Positions 47,822 through 57,203 of a DNA stretch of 64,000 nt are shown in pieces. The notes beneath the pieces are model-generated. The model was not told the origin of the DNA. It worked only from the letters and a program-made list of their open reading frames with translations, and ran no database searches. The translations under genes were made by a program, and so were the position numbers. Source of the DNA: Streptomyces sp. Alt3 (lineage in GTDB: Bacteria > Actinomycetota > Actinomycetes > Streptomycetales > Streptomycetaceae); NCBI RefSeq assembly GCF_030719215.1, contig NZ_CP120983.1:1178001-1242000 (forward strand). The letters are read 5' to 3'. Position 1 is the first letter of the stretch. Each line of letters begins with the position of its first letter.

Positions 47822-48121
47822 TCACGCCGTGAGCGGCAGCCGCCCCGGTTCGGGCAGCGGCTCCGGGACCTGCGCGGACTCCGGGACGGTCAGCGCGAGC
47901 AGCTCGTCCATCGAGATGCCGAGGACCCCCGCGAGCGCCGCCACCGTGAAGAACGCGGGAGTGGGGGCCCTGCCCGTCTCGATCTTGCGGAGGGTCTCGG
48001 CCGAGATCCCGGCGCTCGCGGCGACGGCGACCATGCTGCGCTCACCACGCGCCGCACGCAGCAGTTCGCCGAGCCGCTCGCCGCGGCGGCGCTCTTCGGG
48101 GGTCAGTGGATTGCGAACCAT
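47822..48121 (-). CDS. XRE-family transcriptional regulator
   Basis: A 99-residue protein with one helix-turn-helix (VAVAASAGISAETLRKIETG) preceded by RGERLGELLRAARGE and followed by ALAGVLGISMDELLA. This is the classic Cro/CI-type domain. A perfect palindrome 13 bases upstream of its ATG is the likely operator, implying autoregulation. It sits in a probable operon with the downstream F420-dependent oxidoreductase. Confidence 0.92.
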   Translation of the reverse strand: MVRNPLTPEERRRGERLGELLRAARGERSMVAVAASAGISAETLRKIETGRAPTPAFFTVAALAGVLGISMDELLALTVPESAQVPEPLPEPGRLPLTA

Positions 48122-48133
48122 GCCGTCATTCTA

Positions 48134-48152
48134 ATACCGGTATGACCGGTAT
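48134..48152. promoter_or_regulatory. Perfect palindrome: probable operator of the XRE/F420 operon
   Basis: ataccggt-atg-accggtat is a perfect 8+3+8 inverted repeat immediately upstream of the regulator start, in a local AT-rich patch (ttctaata...atagtaatt) that could be the -10 region. Confidence 0.75.
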
Positions 48153-48179
48153 AGTAATTGGTGCGATGCGACTCATGAC

Positions 48180-48270
48180 GGATGCGGCGGGCGGACCCTC
48201 CGAGCGAGTGACGGCGGCCGGGCCCGTTCCGGACACACGGGGGCCGTCCCGGACGACGGCCGCCGCATCC
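48180..48270. terminator. Long-range inverted repeat after the chitosanase gene
   Basis: ggatgcggcgg (48180-48190) pairs exactly with ccgccgcatcc (48260-48270) across 69 bases that can form further GC-rich helices. It lies just after the chitosanase stop (minus strand) and before the divergently placed operator. A terminator is likely, but other roles are not excluded. Confidence 0.4.
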
Positions 48271-48291
48271 TGAAGCCCTCCGAGCGCCCGC

Positions 48292-48969
48292 TCAGGCCTG
48301 CCCGGCGAACTTCCGGGCGAGCGCCTCGCCGGCACTGACGGCGGCGGCAGGACTCTCGATCGGTGACGCCTTGGAGTTCCTGAAGAGGATGTAGGTGACT
48401 CCGGAAGGCGTGCCTCCGGTCTTCGGGTCCGGATCGATGCCGAGCGACTGGGCCAGGGCGTACGAGCCCTCGCCGATGATTCCGGTGGGCCCGGTGTCCC
48501 CGACGACGGCGTAGCGGACCTTGTCGCCGTGGATGACGGCGACCACGCCGCCGCCCTTGATCCCCGACGTGGTGTAGTTCCAGAGCGGGCCGGGGCCGGG
48601 GACGACGACGTAGGGCACCTCGGAGGAGTCCAGGTACTTGCCGTCCGACCCCTGGAAAGCTGTCTGGGGCTGGAACGAGGGGTCCGTCCTCGTGTTGCAG
48701 ACGGTACTGACCTGGCCGTCGCAGTCGATGTCCATGTCGGCCTCCCAGAACACGACCTCGTCGGTCCCGCAGACCGGGACCGTGGCGGCCGCCGCACTCT
48801 GGTCGGTCCGGTACTTCCCCTGGGAGACCGGGGCGCAGTTCTTCACCTTGGCCAGCAGTTCGGCCGCCCCGACCGGGCTTTCGCCGTCCGCGACAGCGGT
48901 GGCGGGGAGTGCCGCTGCGAGGAGAGCGGCGCCGGAGAGCGCGGAGAGGAAGAGCGTTCGCGTACGCAC
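48292..48969 (-). CDS. Secreted GH75 chitosanase
   Basis: The 225-residue enzyme has a signal peptide (RTRTLFLSALSGAALLAAAL ... TAVADG). The mature fungal-type chitosanase domain includes the GH75 catalytic motif EADMDIDCDGQVST, plus GGGVVAVIHGDKVRYAVVGD and the GPTGIIGEGSYALAQ segment. It cleaves chitosan outside the cell. The GTG at 48969 with aaaggg upstream gives a standard signal; a GTG at 48999 is a possible longer start. It is isolated from its neighbours by hairpins on both sides. Confidence 0.92.
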   Translation of the reverse strand: MRTRTLFLSALSGAALLAAALPATAVADGESPVGAAELLAKVKNCAPVSQGKYRTDQSAAAATVPVCGTDEVVFWEADMDIDCDGQVSTVCNTRTDPSFQPQTAFQGSDGKYLDSSEVPYVVVPGPGPLWNYTTSGIKGGGVVAVIHGDKVRYAVVGDTGPTGIIGEGSYALAQSLGIDPDPKTGGTPSGVTYILFRNSKASPIESPAAAVSAGEALARKFAGQA

Positions 48970-49060
48970 CGTAGTGGTTGCCCTTTCACTGGACACGAGG
49001 AACCCTGGCGGGCTCCTCCTTGCCGACGCGGCCCGGCGGGTGGGCAACCGGCCGCGTCAA

Positions 49061-49112
49061 GGCCTCGGGGCCGGAAGGGCGCGATGAACCACGCCCTTCC
49101 GGCCCCGAGGCC
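49061..49112. terminator. Perfect 21-bp stem hairpin after gamma-glutamyltransferase gene
   Basis: The left arm 49061-49081 and right arm 49092-49112 are exactly complementary over 21 bp with a 10-base loop. It begins about 18 bases after the ggt stop on the minus strand. It is the strongest hairpin in the window and a likely terminator that insulates ggt from the chitosanase gene. Confidence 0.88.
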
Positions 49113-49130
49113 TGTGCTTGTGCCGATCGG

Positions 49131-50936
49131 TCACGAACCGCCGCTCGGCGATACCACCATGGCCGACCCGCCCCCGCGCCGCACCTTTTCGGCTGCCGCG
49201 AGCCAGCGCCCTCCGGGGAGGCGCTGGATGCCCGTGGCGGCCCCGATCTCAGGGTTCGCCTTGAACACGTGCCCGAGGGCCTCCAACTCCCCGCGCACCG
49301 GGCTGTCCCACAGCCCCGGCTCGATCTCGGTCGTGGCCGAGTTGCGCTGGCTGGCACGCGGGGCGGCGATCGCCTCGACGAGCGGCAGCCCCCTGTCAAG
49401 GTGACCGGTCAGGGACTGCAGGACCGTGGTGATGATCGTGGCGCCGCCAGGCGATCCCAGGGCCAGTACGGGCTTTCCGTGTTCCAGCACGATGGTCGGG
49501 GAGATCGAGGAGCGCGGACGCTTGGCCGGACCGGGCAGATTCGGGTCGTGGACCGCCGGGTTCGCCGGCGCGAACGAGAAGTCGGTCAGCTCGTTGTTGA
49601 GCAGGAACCCCCGCCCCGGCACCGTGATACCGCTGCCGCCCGTCGACTCGATCGTCAGGGTGTACGCGACGACGTTGCCCCACTTGTCGGCGGTCGTCAG
49701 GTGCGTCGTGTTCTCACCCTCGAACGTCGTCGGCGCGGCCTCGCCCCCGGACGCGCAACGGGCGGGGTTGCGCGGATCGCCGGGAGGGAGCGGGCTGGTG
49801 AGCACGGCGTCGTCCTTGATGAGGCATTCGCGCGAGTCCGCGAACCGCTGGCTGAGCAGCTCCCGCGTCGGCACGTCCTCGAACGCGGGGTCGCCGACCC
49901 ACCGGCCCCGGTCGGCGAAGGCGATCCGGCTCGCCTCGATGAGGCGGTGCAGGTACTGCGTCCGGCTCACCTTCGAAAGGTCCGTCGACTCCAGGATGTT
50001 GAGGGCCTCACCCACGCTCGTGCCCCCGGACGAGGAAGGCGCGATGCCGTACACGTCGAGGCCGCGGTAACCGACTCGCGTGGGGGCCTGACGCAGTGCC
50101 CTGTACGCCTTCAGGTCCTTGGCCGTCAGGTCGCCCGGACGCACCACACGCGTCGCCGAGGGGTCCACGGGGGGCTTCCGCACGGTCGACACGATGTCCC
50201 GGGCCAGATCGCCCCGGTACAGCTCGTCGACGCCCTGACGGCCGAGCGTGCGGTAGGTAAGGGCGAGGTCGGGATTCCTGAACACCGATCCGGTCACCGG
50301 CAACTGTCCGCCGGGCAGGAAGAGTTCGGCGGACGCGGGGAAGTCGGCGAACCGCGCCTGGTTCGCCGCGGTCTGCGAGCGGAAGGTGTCGTCCACGACG
50401 AATCCGTCGCGGGCCAGCCGCTCCGCCGGTTCGAGCAGCCGCCCGAGCGGCTTGCTGCCCCAGGCGTCGAGCGCCTTCGCCCAGGTGGCGGGCGTGCCGG
50501 GGGTGCCGACCCCGAGCCCGCTGGTGACGGCGTCGTTGAAGGGGATCGGCTGCCCGTTCTCCAGGAAGAGCGAGGAGTCCGCGCTGCGCGGCGCGGTCTC
50601 ACGGCCGTCGATGGTCTGGACGCTGCCGGTCCTGGCGTCGTAGTGGACGAAGTACCCACCGCCGCCGATGCCCGCCGAGTAGGGCTCGGTGACACCCAGC
50701 GCGGCGGCGGTGGCGACGGCCGCGTCGACGGCGTTGCCCCCCTTGCGGAGTACCTCGATGCCGGCCGCCGACGCGTCCGCGTCGACGCTCGACACCGCTC
50801 CCCCGTATCCCACCGCCACGGGGGACTTGGGAGGCGGTACCGGTGGCGTCGAAGCCGCGGGGGCCGCGGCGCCGAGGGAGCCGATGACGGCGATCACGAC
50901 TGAGAACGACACATTCCGGCCGACGGAACGACGCAT
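49131..50936 (-). CDS. ggt: Gamma-glutamyltransferase (exported)
   Basis: The 601-residue precursor has a signal peptide (VSFSVVIAVIGSLGAAAPAA) and the GGT proenzyme layout. The autocatalytic processing threonine lies in GENTTHLTTADKWGN, giving a large and a small subunit. Gly-rich segments AGIGGGGYFVHYDARTGSVQ and GSGITVPGRGFLLNNELTDF form the substrate site. It hydrolyses or transfers the gamma-glutamyl group of glutathione-like thiols or polyglutamate outside the cell. It is on the same strand as the neighbours but separated by terminators. Confidence 0.95.
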   Translation of the reverse strand: MRRSVGRNVSFSVVIAVIGSLGAAAPAASTPPVPPPKSPVAVGYGGAVSSVDADASAAGIEVLRKGGNAVDAAVATAAALGVTEPYSAGIGGGGYFVHYDARTGSVQTIDGRETAPRSADSSLFLENGQPIPFNDAVTSGLGVGTPGTPATWAKALDAWGSKPLGRLLEPAERLARDGFVVDDTFRSQTAANQARFADFPASAELFLPGGQLPVTGSVFRNPDLALTYRTLGRQGVDELYRGDLARDIVSTVRKPPVDPSATRVVRPGDLTAKDLKAYRALRQAPTRVGYRGLDVYGIAPSSSGGTSVGEALNILESTDLSKVSRTQYLHRLIEASRIAFADRGRWVGDPAFEDVPTRELLSQRFADSRECLIKDDAVLTSPLPPGDPRNPARCASGGEAAPTTFEGENTTHLTTADKWGNVVAYTLTIESTGGSGITVPGRGFLLNNELTDFSFAPANPAVHDPNLPGPAKRPRSSISPTIVLEHGKPVLALGSPGGATIITTVLQSLTGHLDRGLPLVEAIAAPRASQRNSATTEIEPGLWDSPVRGELEALGHVFKANPEIGAATGIQRLPGGRWLAAAEKVRRGGGSAMVVSPSGGS

Positions 50937-51026
50937 CCGTACCTCCTGTGAAGGATCGTCCGCGCAGGGTAACGCCGCGCCACCCGTACCGTCAGGACCG
51001 CCTCGGCCATGTGTACGGGAAGTCGG

Positions 51027-51794
51027 TCAGGCCGTGCCCGCCGGTACGGCCGCCCGGTCGGCGATCAGACGGAGGATCTCCTGCTGGTGCGCGGCCAGGT
51101 AGAAGTGGCCGCCCTTGAAGACGCGGAACTCGAAGGCCCGTTCCGTGTGCCTCGACCAGGCCTGCGCCTCCTCGACGCTCACCTTGGGGTCGTCGTCCCC
51201 CACGAGGCTCCACACGGGGCAGTGCAGCGCGGGGCCCGGCTCGTAGACGTAGGTCTCGGCGGCGCGGTAGTCGGCGCGGATCGCCGGCAGGGCCATGCGG
51301 ACCAGTTCCGGGTCGTCGAGGATGGCCGAGTCCGTACCGCTCAGCAGCCTCATCTCCTCCAGGATGCCGTCGTCGTCCCGCAGGTGGACGACCTCCGTGC
51401 GGGGTGCGGACGGCGCCCGGCGCGCGGAGGCGAACAGCGCGTGCGGCACGACGCCGTGGTCGCGCTCCAGCCGGCGCGCCACCTCGAAGCCGAGGGTCGC
51501 GCCCATGCTGTGCCCGAACAGGACGAGCGGGCGGTCCGTCCACTCCAGGAGCACGGAGGTCACCTGGTCGGCGAGTTCGGCGATGGTGGGGACGCAGGGC
51601 TCGGCCCGCCGGTCCTGGCGCCCCGGGTACTGCACGGCGAGCACGTCGATGCCGGCGGGCAGGCCCGCCGACACCGGCTGGTAGAAACTCGCCGAGCCGC
51701 CCGCGTGCGGCAGGCACACCACCCTGACCGCCGCGTCCGGGCGGGGGTGGTAGCGGCGTATCCACAGGCGGTTGTGTTCGGCCGGCGTGGTCAT
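51027..51794 (-). CDS. Type II thioesterase (editing thioesterase)
   Basis: The 255-residue alpha/beta hydrolase has the TEII start RVVCLPHAGGSASFYQPVSA, nucleophile Ser in VLFGHSMGATLGFEVAR, Asp in LVGDDDPKVSVEEAQAW and His in FKGGHFYLAAHQQEIL. Such enzymes free stalled acyl groups from PKS or NRPS carrier proteins. The PKS genes are about 7 kb away with a transporter and two-component system between, so this marks the likely edge of the same cluster. The ATG has gaaggga upstream. Confidence 0.93.
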   Translation of the reverse strand: MTTPAEHNRLWIRRYHPRPDAAVRVVCLPHAGGSASFYQPVSAGLPAGIDVLAVQYPGRQDRRAEPCVPTIAELADQVTSVLLEWTDRPLVLFGHSMGATLGFEVARRLERDHGVVPHALFASARRAPSAPRTEVVHLRDDDGILEEMRLLSGTDSAILDDPELVRMALPAIRADYRAAETYVYEPGPALHCPVWSLVGDDDPKVSVEEAQAWSRHTERAFEFRVFKGGHFYLAAHQQEILRLIADRAAVPAGTA

Positions 51795-51920
51795 GGGGTG
51801 CGGGTTCCCTTCGTGGCGGCGGCGCGGACGGACCGCACCGGGCGTGCCCGACGAGTCTCACCGCCCGGGCGCGCGGACCACACCCCTACCGCCCCCAGGT
51901 CCGGGGGCGGCAGGCGGAGC

Positions 51921-52565
51921 TCACGCGTTGAGGTAGGCGAGCACCGCCAGGACGCGGCGGTTGTTGTCACTCGACGGGGGGAGCATCAGCTTGGAGAAGA
52001 TGTTCGAGATGTGCTTGGCCGCCGCCCCCTCGGTGACGGTCAGCCGTTGGGCGATGGCGGTGTTGGAGCACCCTTCCGCCATGAGTTCCAGCACGGTGCG
52101 CTCCCGCGCGGTGAGCGCGGCCAGCGGCTCGTCGCGGGAGTGGGACGTCATCAGCTGGGCCACGACGGTGGGGTCCATGGCCATGCCGCCGGCCGCGACG
52201 CGGCGGACGGCGTCGATGAACTGCCTGTCGTCGAGGACGCTGTCCTTGAGCAGATAGCCGATGCCCCCGGTGCCGTCGGCCAGCAGTTCACGGGCGTACA
52301 TCTGCTCCACGTGCTGGGACAGGACGAGGATCGGGAGACCGGGTCGCTCACGGCGGGCGAGCAGGGCGGCCTGAAGGCCCTCGGTGGTGAACGTCGGGGG
52401 TAAGCGGACGTCCACCACGGCCACGTCGGGACGGTGTTCGGCGATGGCACGTCCGAGGTCCGCACCGTTGTCGACGGCGGCTACCACCTCGCAGTCGTAG
52501 GCCTCCAGCAGTTGGATGATTCCCTGCCTCAGGAGGAAGAGGTCTTCGGCGAGGACAACGCGCAC
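51921..52565 (-). CDS. NarL/LuxR-type response regulator
   Basis: The 214-residue protein has a receiver domain (RVVLAEDLFLLRQGIIQLLE) with phosphoacceptor Asp in VAVVDVRLPP. Its C-terminal LuxR-type helix-turn-helix is LTARERTVLELMAEGCSNTA, then IAQRLTVTEGAAAKHISNIF. The GTG start lies inside the kinase gene (37-base overlap), so the pair is translationally linked. It probably controls the adjacent ABC transporter and possibly the PKS genes. Confidence 0.95.
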   Translation of the reverse strand: MRVVLAEDLFLLRQGIIQLLEAYDCEVVAAVDNGADLGRAIAEHRPDVAVVDVRLPPTFTTEGLQAALLARRERPGLPILVLSQHVEQMYARELLADGTGGIGYLLKDSVLDDRQFIDAVRRVAAGGMAMDPTVVAQLMTSHSRDEPLAALTARERTVLELMAEGCSNTAIAQRLTVTEGAAAKHISNIFSKLMLPPSSDNNRRVLAVLAYLNA

Positions 52566-53803
52566 GGCAACTCCATTTTCATGACGGTCGGTCCGCCCGG
52601 GGGACTTTCGATCTCCAGGACGCCGTCAAAGGATGCCAGCCTCCGCCGGATGCCCTCCAAGCCGCTCCCGGCCGACATCTGGGCGCCCCCTCGGCCGTCG
52701 TCGGTGACCTGCCCGTGCAGGGCGCCGTCCGTGTAGCCGAGAACCACCTCGACCTGTCCGGCGTCTGCGTGCTTGAGGGCGTTGGTGAGCAGTTCCGACA
52801 CCGAGAAGTAGATGGCGGACTCCACCGGGTCGGGCAGCTTCCCGGGGAGGGCCGCGACGACCGTGACGGGCAGTGGACTGGCCAGGCCCAAGGCCCTGAC
52901 CGCGTCGGCGAGTCCGCGCTCGGCGAGCACCGGGGGGTGGATGCCCCGGACCAGGCCGCGCAGCTCACGCAGAGCCTGCACGGAGGAGCTGCGCGCGTCG
53001 TTCAGCAGCCGGCGTGCCTCGTCCGTGTCGCGGTCCAGCTGCCGGTCGACGGCGCCGAGGGTGAGGCCGAGGCTGACCAGCCTGGCCTGGGCGCCGTCGT
53101 GCAGATCGCGTTCGATGCGGCGCACCTCGGCGGCCTGGATGTCCAGAGCGCCGGAACGTGTCTCCGAGAGGTGCCGGACCCGGGATTCCAGGCGGGCTCC
53201 CTGGGTCGGGCCCAGCAGGAACAGGACGAAGTAGGCGTGGCCCTTGAGGAACCAGGGGCTGAGGTGGAGCCAGCCGGCGGACACGGCGAGGGCCGCCAGG
53301 GCCGCGGCGAGGGCGGCGGGCCAGCTGTCCACGGTGATGAACGCGTACCAGCGGCCCACCCCGTCGGCGGCGACGGGCTGCCACAGGCCGCCGGCCAGCA
53401 CCAGCCCCTCCCCCGCGTAGTACAGCATCGCGGCCGGGGCGCTGCCGAGCAGCAGGCCCACGACGCTGTTCAGGAGCAGCCACAGCAGGTCCCGCCAGCT
53501 CGCCGGGTCGGCCAGGATCCACTTGCAGCGGCGCACCCAGCCCACGATGTCCCGTTCGATCTCCTCCGGTTCGGGCCGGTAGGGCCGTTCCACCGGGACT
53601 CCGGAGCGGGCGGCGGCACGCCGGTTCAGGTCGCAGACCCAGCGCACCGCGGTGGTCAGGTGGGGCAGAGCGAGGAAGCCGATCCCGATGAGGCACAGGA
53701 TGGTGAAGTACGTGGTCGTGACGAGGAGTACGACCGAGGCCAGGGCTCCGACGGCGATCAGTGCGCCGACCAGTGTGTCCTGGACGGCCCGGCTCAGTCG
53801 CAT
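52529..53803 (-). CDS. DesK/NarX-type sensor histidine kinase
   Basis: The 424-residue membrane kinase has several spans (DTLVGALIAVGALASVVLLV, then a second cluster around residues 100-200). A HisKA_3 dimerisation helix has the phospho-His in RRIERDLHDGAQARLVSLGL. The HATPase region includes ELLTNALKHADAGQVEV and VTDDGRGGAQMSAGSGLEG. The external sensing part is minimal, suggesting that it senses inside the membrane, as kinases working with ABC transporters often do. The ATG at 53803 is chosen as the first before the first span; a longer reading adds only unrelated sequence. A hairpin lies 38-72 bases upstream. Confidence 0.93.
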   Translation of the reverse strand: MRLSRAVQDTLVGALIAVGALASVVLLVTTTYFTILCLIGIGFLALPHLTTAVRWVCDLNRRAAARSGVPVERPYRPEPEEIERDIVGWVRRCKWILADPASWRDLLWLLLNSVVGLLLGSAPAAMLYYAGEGLVLAGGLWQPVAADGVGRWYAFITVDSWPAALAAALAALAVSAGWLHLSPWFLKGHAYFVLFLLGPTQGARLESRVRHLSETRSGALDIQAAEVRRIERDLHDGAQARLVSLGLTLGAVDRQLDRDTDEARRLLNDARSSSVQALRELRGLVRGIHPPVLAERGLADAVRALGLASPLPVTVVAALPGKLPDPVESAIYFSVSELLTNALKHADAGQVEVVLGYTDGALHGQVTDDGRGGAQMSAGSGLEGIRRRLASFDGVLEIESPPGGPTVMKMELPCALSSPKTSSS

Positions 53804-53840
53804 GCGCCCATCCTCCCATTCGCGGGGACGGACGGGTGAA

Positions 53841-53875
53841 GGACCGTCCCCGGACGGGGGTGCCGGGGACGGTCC
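53841..53875. terminator. Hairpin between the ABC permease and the kinase gene
   Basis: ggaccgtccccgg pairs exactly with ccggggacggtcc (13 bp, 9-base loop) about 15 bases after the permease stop and before the kinase start. It may end the transporter transcript or attenuate read-through into the two-component genes. Confidence 0.75.
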
Positions 53876-53889
53876 GGTCCGGATACGGC

Positions 53890-56400
53890 TCACGCGGCCT
53901 TCACCGTGTCGACGGCGGGCGTGCGCATGCCGCGCCACGAGGGCAGGAGCGTGGCGCCGAAGACCAGCACCAGGGACCCTCCGACGATGGCGAGGTAGAT
54001 CCCGATGGATCCGGAGGGCAGGTAGGAGTCGGACTTGACCATGCTGTACGGGACGATGGTGGTGGCCGCGGCGATCGTGCCGAGGACGGTGGCGATGATT
54101 CCGATGAGGACGCCCTCGACGGTCAGCATGCCGAGCACCTGACGGCGCGTCGCCCCCGTCAGCTGCTGGAGGCCGAACTCGGCACGGCGCTTGCGGGTCA
54201 CCGCCACGAGGGTGTTGACGACGGTGATGGCGGCGTATCCGACGATCATGGCGACGATCGTATAGTTCGCGGCGACCAGGATCTGCTGGATCTGGTTGTT
54301 CCGGCCGGCCAGCGAGTCCCCGTCGTCCAGTTCGGTGCCGGGCACGCTCGCGGCGAGTCCGGCCAGTGACTCACGGAGTCCGGCGGGGCCGTCCTGTTCG
54401 GAGCGGACCAGGATCTGGTGCGGAAGCCCGTCGCTGGTGTGCGGGGCCAGGGTGGCCGCGGGCAGGGTCACGTACTGCTGCTTGGGGTTGTCGGCGTAGA
54501 GGGCGACCACGGTGGGGCGTACGGCGGTGCCGTCGCCGAGGCGCAGCGGAAGCCGGTCCCCGACCCCCACTCCGTACTCCTCGGCCTTCTTGTCGGAGAG
54601 TGCGACCGTGTCGCCGCGCAGGCCGGACAAGGATCCGGCGACGGGCCGCAGGTCGAGGCTCTGCTGCACGCCTTCGGCGGACACGCCCCGCAGCTCGGTG
54701 TCGGCACGGCCGTCGGGGGCGTCGACGAATCCGCGGCTGGTGACGAACTCCGAGGCGCCGGCCACTCCGGGGGTCGCCCGGACCCGGTCGACGACGGCGG
54801 GTGCGAATCCGCCCGTGGTGGAGTCGAGTACGTAGTCGGCGAGGACGTTCTGGTCGTAGGAGCTCTGGGAGACGTGGTCCTCGGTGGCCTGCATGTAGAG
54901 GGTGCCGGTGGCGATGCCGATGAGCAGGACGATGGGCGCGACGGCGCCCGCCATACGGACGTTGGCGGTGGTGGCGTTGCGCAGGGCGAGCATCCCGGGG
55001 ATGCCGGAGAAGGCGCGCACCGGCAGGTGCAGCAGGGCGACCATCGCCTTGGTGATGCCGGGGGCGAGGAGCGCCAGGCCGATGCAGAACAGCACGGAGG
55101 CGGGTCCCGCTGTGCTGGCGAGGGTGGGGCCGTCCTCCATCACGGTGGCGGTGGCGACGGCGAGGCCGATGCCGTTGGCGAGGAAGAACAGCGCGATCAG
55201 CAGCCGCGGCACGCTGAACCAGCGGGTGCCCACGGCGGATTCGGCCAGTGCGGCGACCGGTTCGGTGCGGGCGGCGCGCCGGCCCGCGAAGCGGGTGGCC
55301 CCGGCCGCGGCGAGCACGGTGACGACGGCGCCGACGGCCATAGGCACCCAGCCGGCGTGGTAGACGATCGCCGACGAGACGACGCCGCTGGAGGTGAGCA
55401 CGCCGAAGAGCAGCCGGCCGAGCAGGTACCCCGGGTACAGGGCGAGCAGTACCGAGGCCACCGAGAGCACCGCGGTCTCGATGAGGATCATCCGGCGCAG
55501 TTGCTGCGGGGTGGAGCCCACGGCCCGCAGCAGGGCCATCTCCCGGGTGCGCTGCTGGAGCGACAGCCCGAGGGTGGAGGCGACTCCGAACATCACGATC
55601 AGCACCACGGACGAGCCGAAGATGGCCGCCAGGATCACGACGGTGCGCTGGCTGGAGAGGGTGCCGGGCAGTTCCGCCAGGCCGCGCTTCTCACCGGTGA
55701 GCACCTCGGCCCGGTCGCCGACGACGGACCGCACCGTGCCGGCGACCGCCGCCGTGTCCGCGCCGTTCTCCGGCAGCACGCCGATCGAGTCGATCCGGCC
55801 GCCGGCCAGGGTGCGGGCCTGCTCGTCGCTGAAGAACAGCGCGGCGTCCGGGTTGCTGTCGCCCCGCTGGCCGGCGACACCGCTGACCGTGAACCGCCGG
55901 GTGTCGCCGTTGACGGCGATCTCGACGACGGAGCCCGGTCCCGCACCGGCACGCTCGGCGAGCCCGGAGTCGAGTACGACCTCGCCGCCGGCGACGGGGG
56001 AGGCGCCGGCGGCGAGGGTATAGGGGGTGAGCCGGGCACCGGCCCAGCCGTGACCGTACGAGGTGTCCTCGCCGGTCAGCGCCTTGCCGTCCTTGAGGAC
56101 GGTGGCGGGGAAGGACACGTCGCCGACGGCGTCACGGACGCCGTCCGCACGGGCCACCTCACCGACGAGCGACGGGTCGATGCGGTGCCGCTCGGTCAGG
56201 GCGGCGCCGTCGTAGGACTGTTCGCCGGTGACCACGACCGGGGCGCCGTTCAGGCGCAGCGGGTCGGCGGCCATCCGGACGCCGGTCTCCATCAGGCCGC
56301 CGCAGCCGATGACGATCGCGGCACCGAGGAACATGGCGAGGAAGGTCGCGACGAAACTGGTCCGCCGGAACTTCAGGGTGCGCAGGGCGAGCCGCCACAT
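53890..56400 (-). CDS. FtsX-like (MacB-type) ABC transporter permease
   Basis: The 836-residue protein has the two-half layout of large FtsX permeases. An N-terminal span ([20 protein letters not shown]) leads into a large extracellular domain, then three spans ([20 protein letters not shown] etc.), a second extracellular domain and three final spans ([20 protein letters not shown]). It shares a TGATG junction with the ATPase gene upstream. MacB-type systems use mechanotransmission to expel antibiotics or peptides or to remodel lipids. Together with the downstream two-component genes it resembles a resistance and sensing module beside a biosynthetic cluster. Confidence 0.93.
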   Translation of the reverse strand: MWRLALRTLKFRRTSFVATFLAMFLGAAIVIGCGGLMETGVRMAADPLRLNGAPVVVTGEQSYDGAALTERHRIDPSLVGEVARADGVRDAVGDVSFPATVLKDGKALTGEDTSYGHGWAGARLTPYTLAAGASPVAGGEVVLDSGLAERAGAGPGSVVEIAVNGDTRRFTVSGVAGQRGDSNPDAALFFSDEQARTLAGGRIDSIGVLPENGADTAAVAGTVRSVVGDRAEVLTGEKRGLAELPGTLSSQRTVVILAAIFGSSVVLIVMFGVASTLGLSLQQRTREMALLRAVGSTPQQLRRMILIETAVLSVASVLLALYPGYLLGRLLFGVLTSSGVVSSAIVYHAGWVPMAVGAVVTVLAAAGATRFAGRRAARTEPVAALAESAVGTRWFSVPRLLIALFFLANGIGLAVATATVMEDGPTLASTAGPASVLFCIGLALLAPGITKAMVALLHLPVRAFSGIPGMLALRNATTANVRMAGAVAPIVLLIGIATGTLYMQATEDHVSQSSYDQNVLADYVLDSTTGGFAPAVVDRVRATPGVAGASEFVTSRGFVDAPDGRADTELRGVSAEGVQQSLDLRPVAGSLSGLRGDTVALSDKKAEEYGVGVGDRLPLRLGDGTAVRPTVVALYADNPKQQYVTLPAATLAPHTSDGLPHQILVRSEQDGPAGLRESLAGLAASVPGTELDDGDSLAGRNNQIQQILVAANYTIVAMIVGYAAITVVNTLVAVTRKRRAEFGLQQLTGATRRQVLGMLTVEGVLIGIIATVLGTIAAATTIVPYSMVKSDSYLPSGSIGIYLAIVGGSLVLVFGATLLPSWRGMRTPAVDTVKAA

Positions 56401-57203
56401 CAGTACAGCCCTCCGGACGTCATCGGTGCGGCCTGCTGGCGGTTCTCGTCCTCCCAGGCGCCGAGCCGTGTCATCCGCGCCGCGACCGCGTCGGCCGTCG
56501 GCCGGTGCAGTTCGCCGGCGAAGGCACCGTCGGCGAGGAAGACGACCCGGTCGGCGTACGAGGCCGCCACCGGGTCGTGGGTGACCATGACGAGGGTCTG
56601 GCGGGCGTTGTCGACGGACTCGCGCAGCAGGGAGAGCACGGCCGACGCGGTACGGGTGTCCAGCGCTCCGGTGGGCTCGTCCGCGAAGACCACGGCGGGC
56701 TGGGTGACCAGGGCGCGCGCGATGGCGACGCGCTGCTGCTGGCCTCCGGACAGCTCGGACGGCAGGTGGCCGAGGCGGTCGGCGAGGCCCACGCGCTGGA
56801 CGACGGTGCGGATCAGGTTCTTGTCGGGACGCTTGCCGGCGAGTTGCAGCGGCAGGGTGATGTTCTGCATCACGGTCAGGGCGGGCAGCAGGTTGAACGA
56901 CTGGAAGATGAAGCCGATCCGGTCGCGGCGGAGCATGGTCAGCTGGGTGTCGTCCAGGCCGGCGAGGTCGGTGCCACCGACGGTCACGCTTCCGGACGTG
57001 GGCCTGACCAGGCCCGCGGCGCAGTGCAGGAAGGTGCTCTTGCCGGAACCGGACGGTCCCATCACCGCTGTGAAGGTGGCGTCGGCGAAGCTCATGGAGA
57101 GTTCACGGAGCGCGGCCACCTGGCTGTCCGCTCGTCCATAGATCTTCGACACGGTGGCCAGTCGTACCGCCTCCGTCCGACGGAGGTCGTGTGATGTGTG
57201 CAT
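56400..57203 (-). CDS. ABC transporter ATPase (LolD/MacB type)
   Basis: The 267-residue ATPase has Walker [21 protein letters not shown], signature [18 protein letters not shown] and Walker [17 protein letters not shown]. This is the LolD/MacB subfamily that pairs with FtsX permeases. ATG 57203 is chosen because ggggagc sits just upstream; a TTG at 57215 would be longer by four codons. A 9-bp inverted repeat lies about 100 bases upstream. Confidence 0.95.
   Translation of the reverse strand: MHTSHDLRRTEAVRLATVSKIYGRADSQVAALRELSMSFADATFTAVMGPSGSGKSTFLHCAAGLVRPTSGSVTVGGTDLAGLDDTQLTMLRRDRIGFIFQSFNLLPALTVMQNITLPLQLAGKRPDKNLIRTVVQRVGLADRLGHLPSELSGGQQQRVAIARALVTQPAVVFADEPTGALDTRTASAVLSLLRESVDNARQTLVMVTHDPVAASYADRVVFLADGAFAGELHRPTADAVAARMTRLGAWEDENRQQAAPMTSGGLY

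Noticed and set aside
54418..57141. A 907-codon plus-strand frame opposite the ABC transporter genes
   Set aside because: Antisense shadow; highly Gly/Asp/Gln/Arg rich and without domains.
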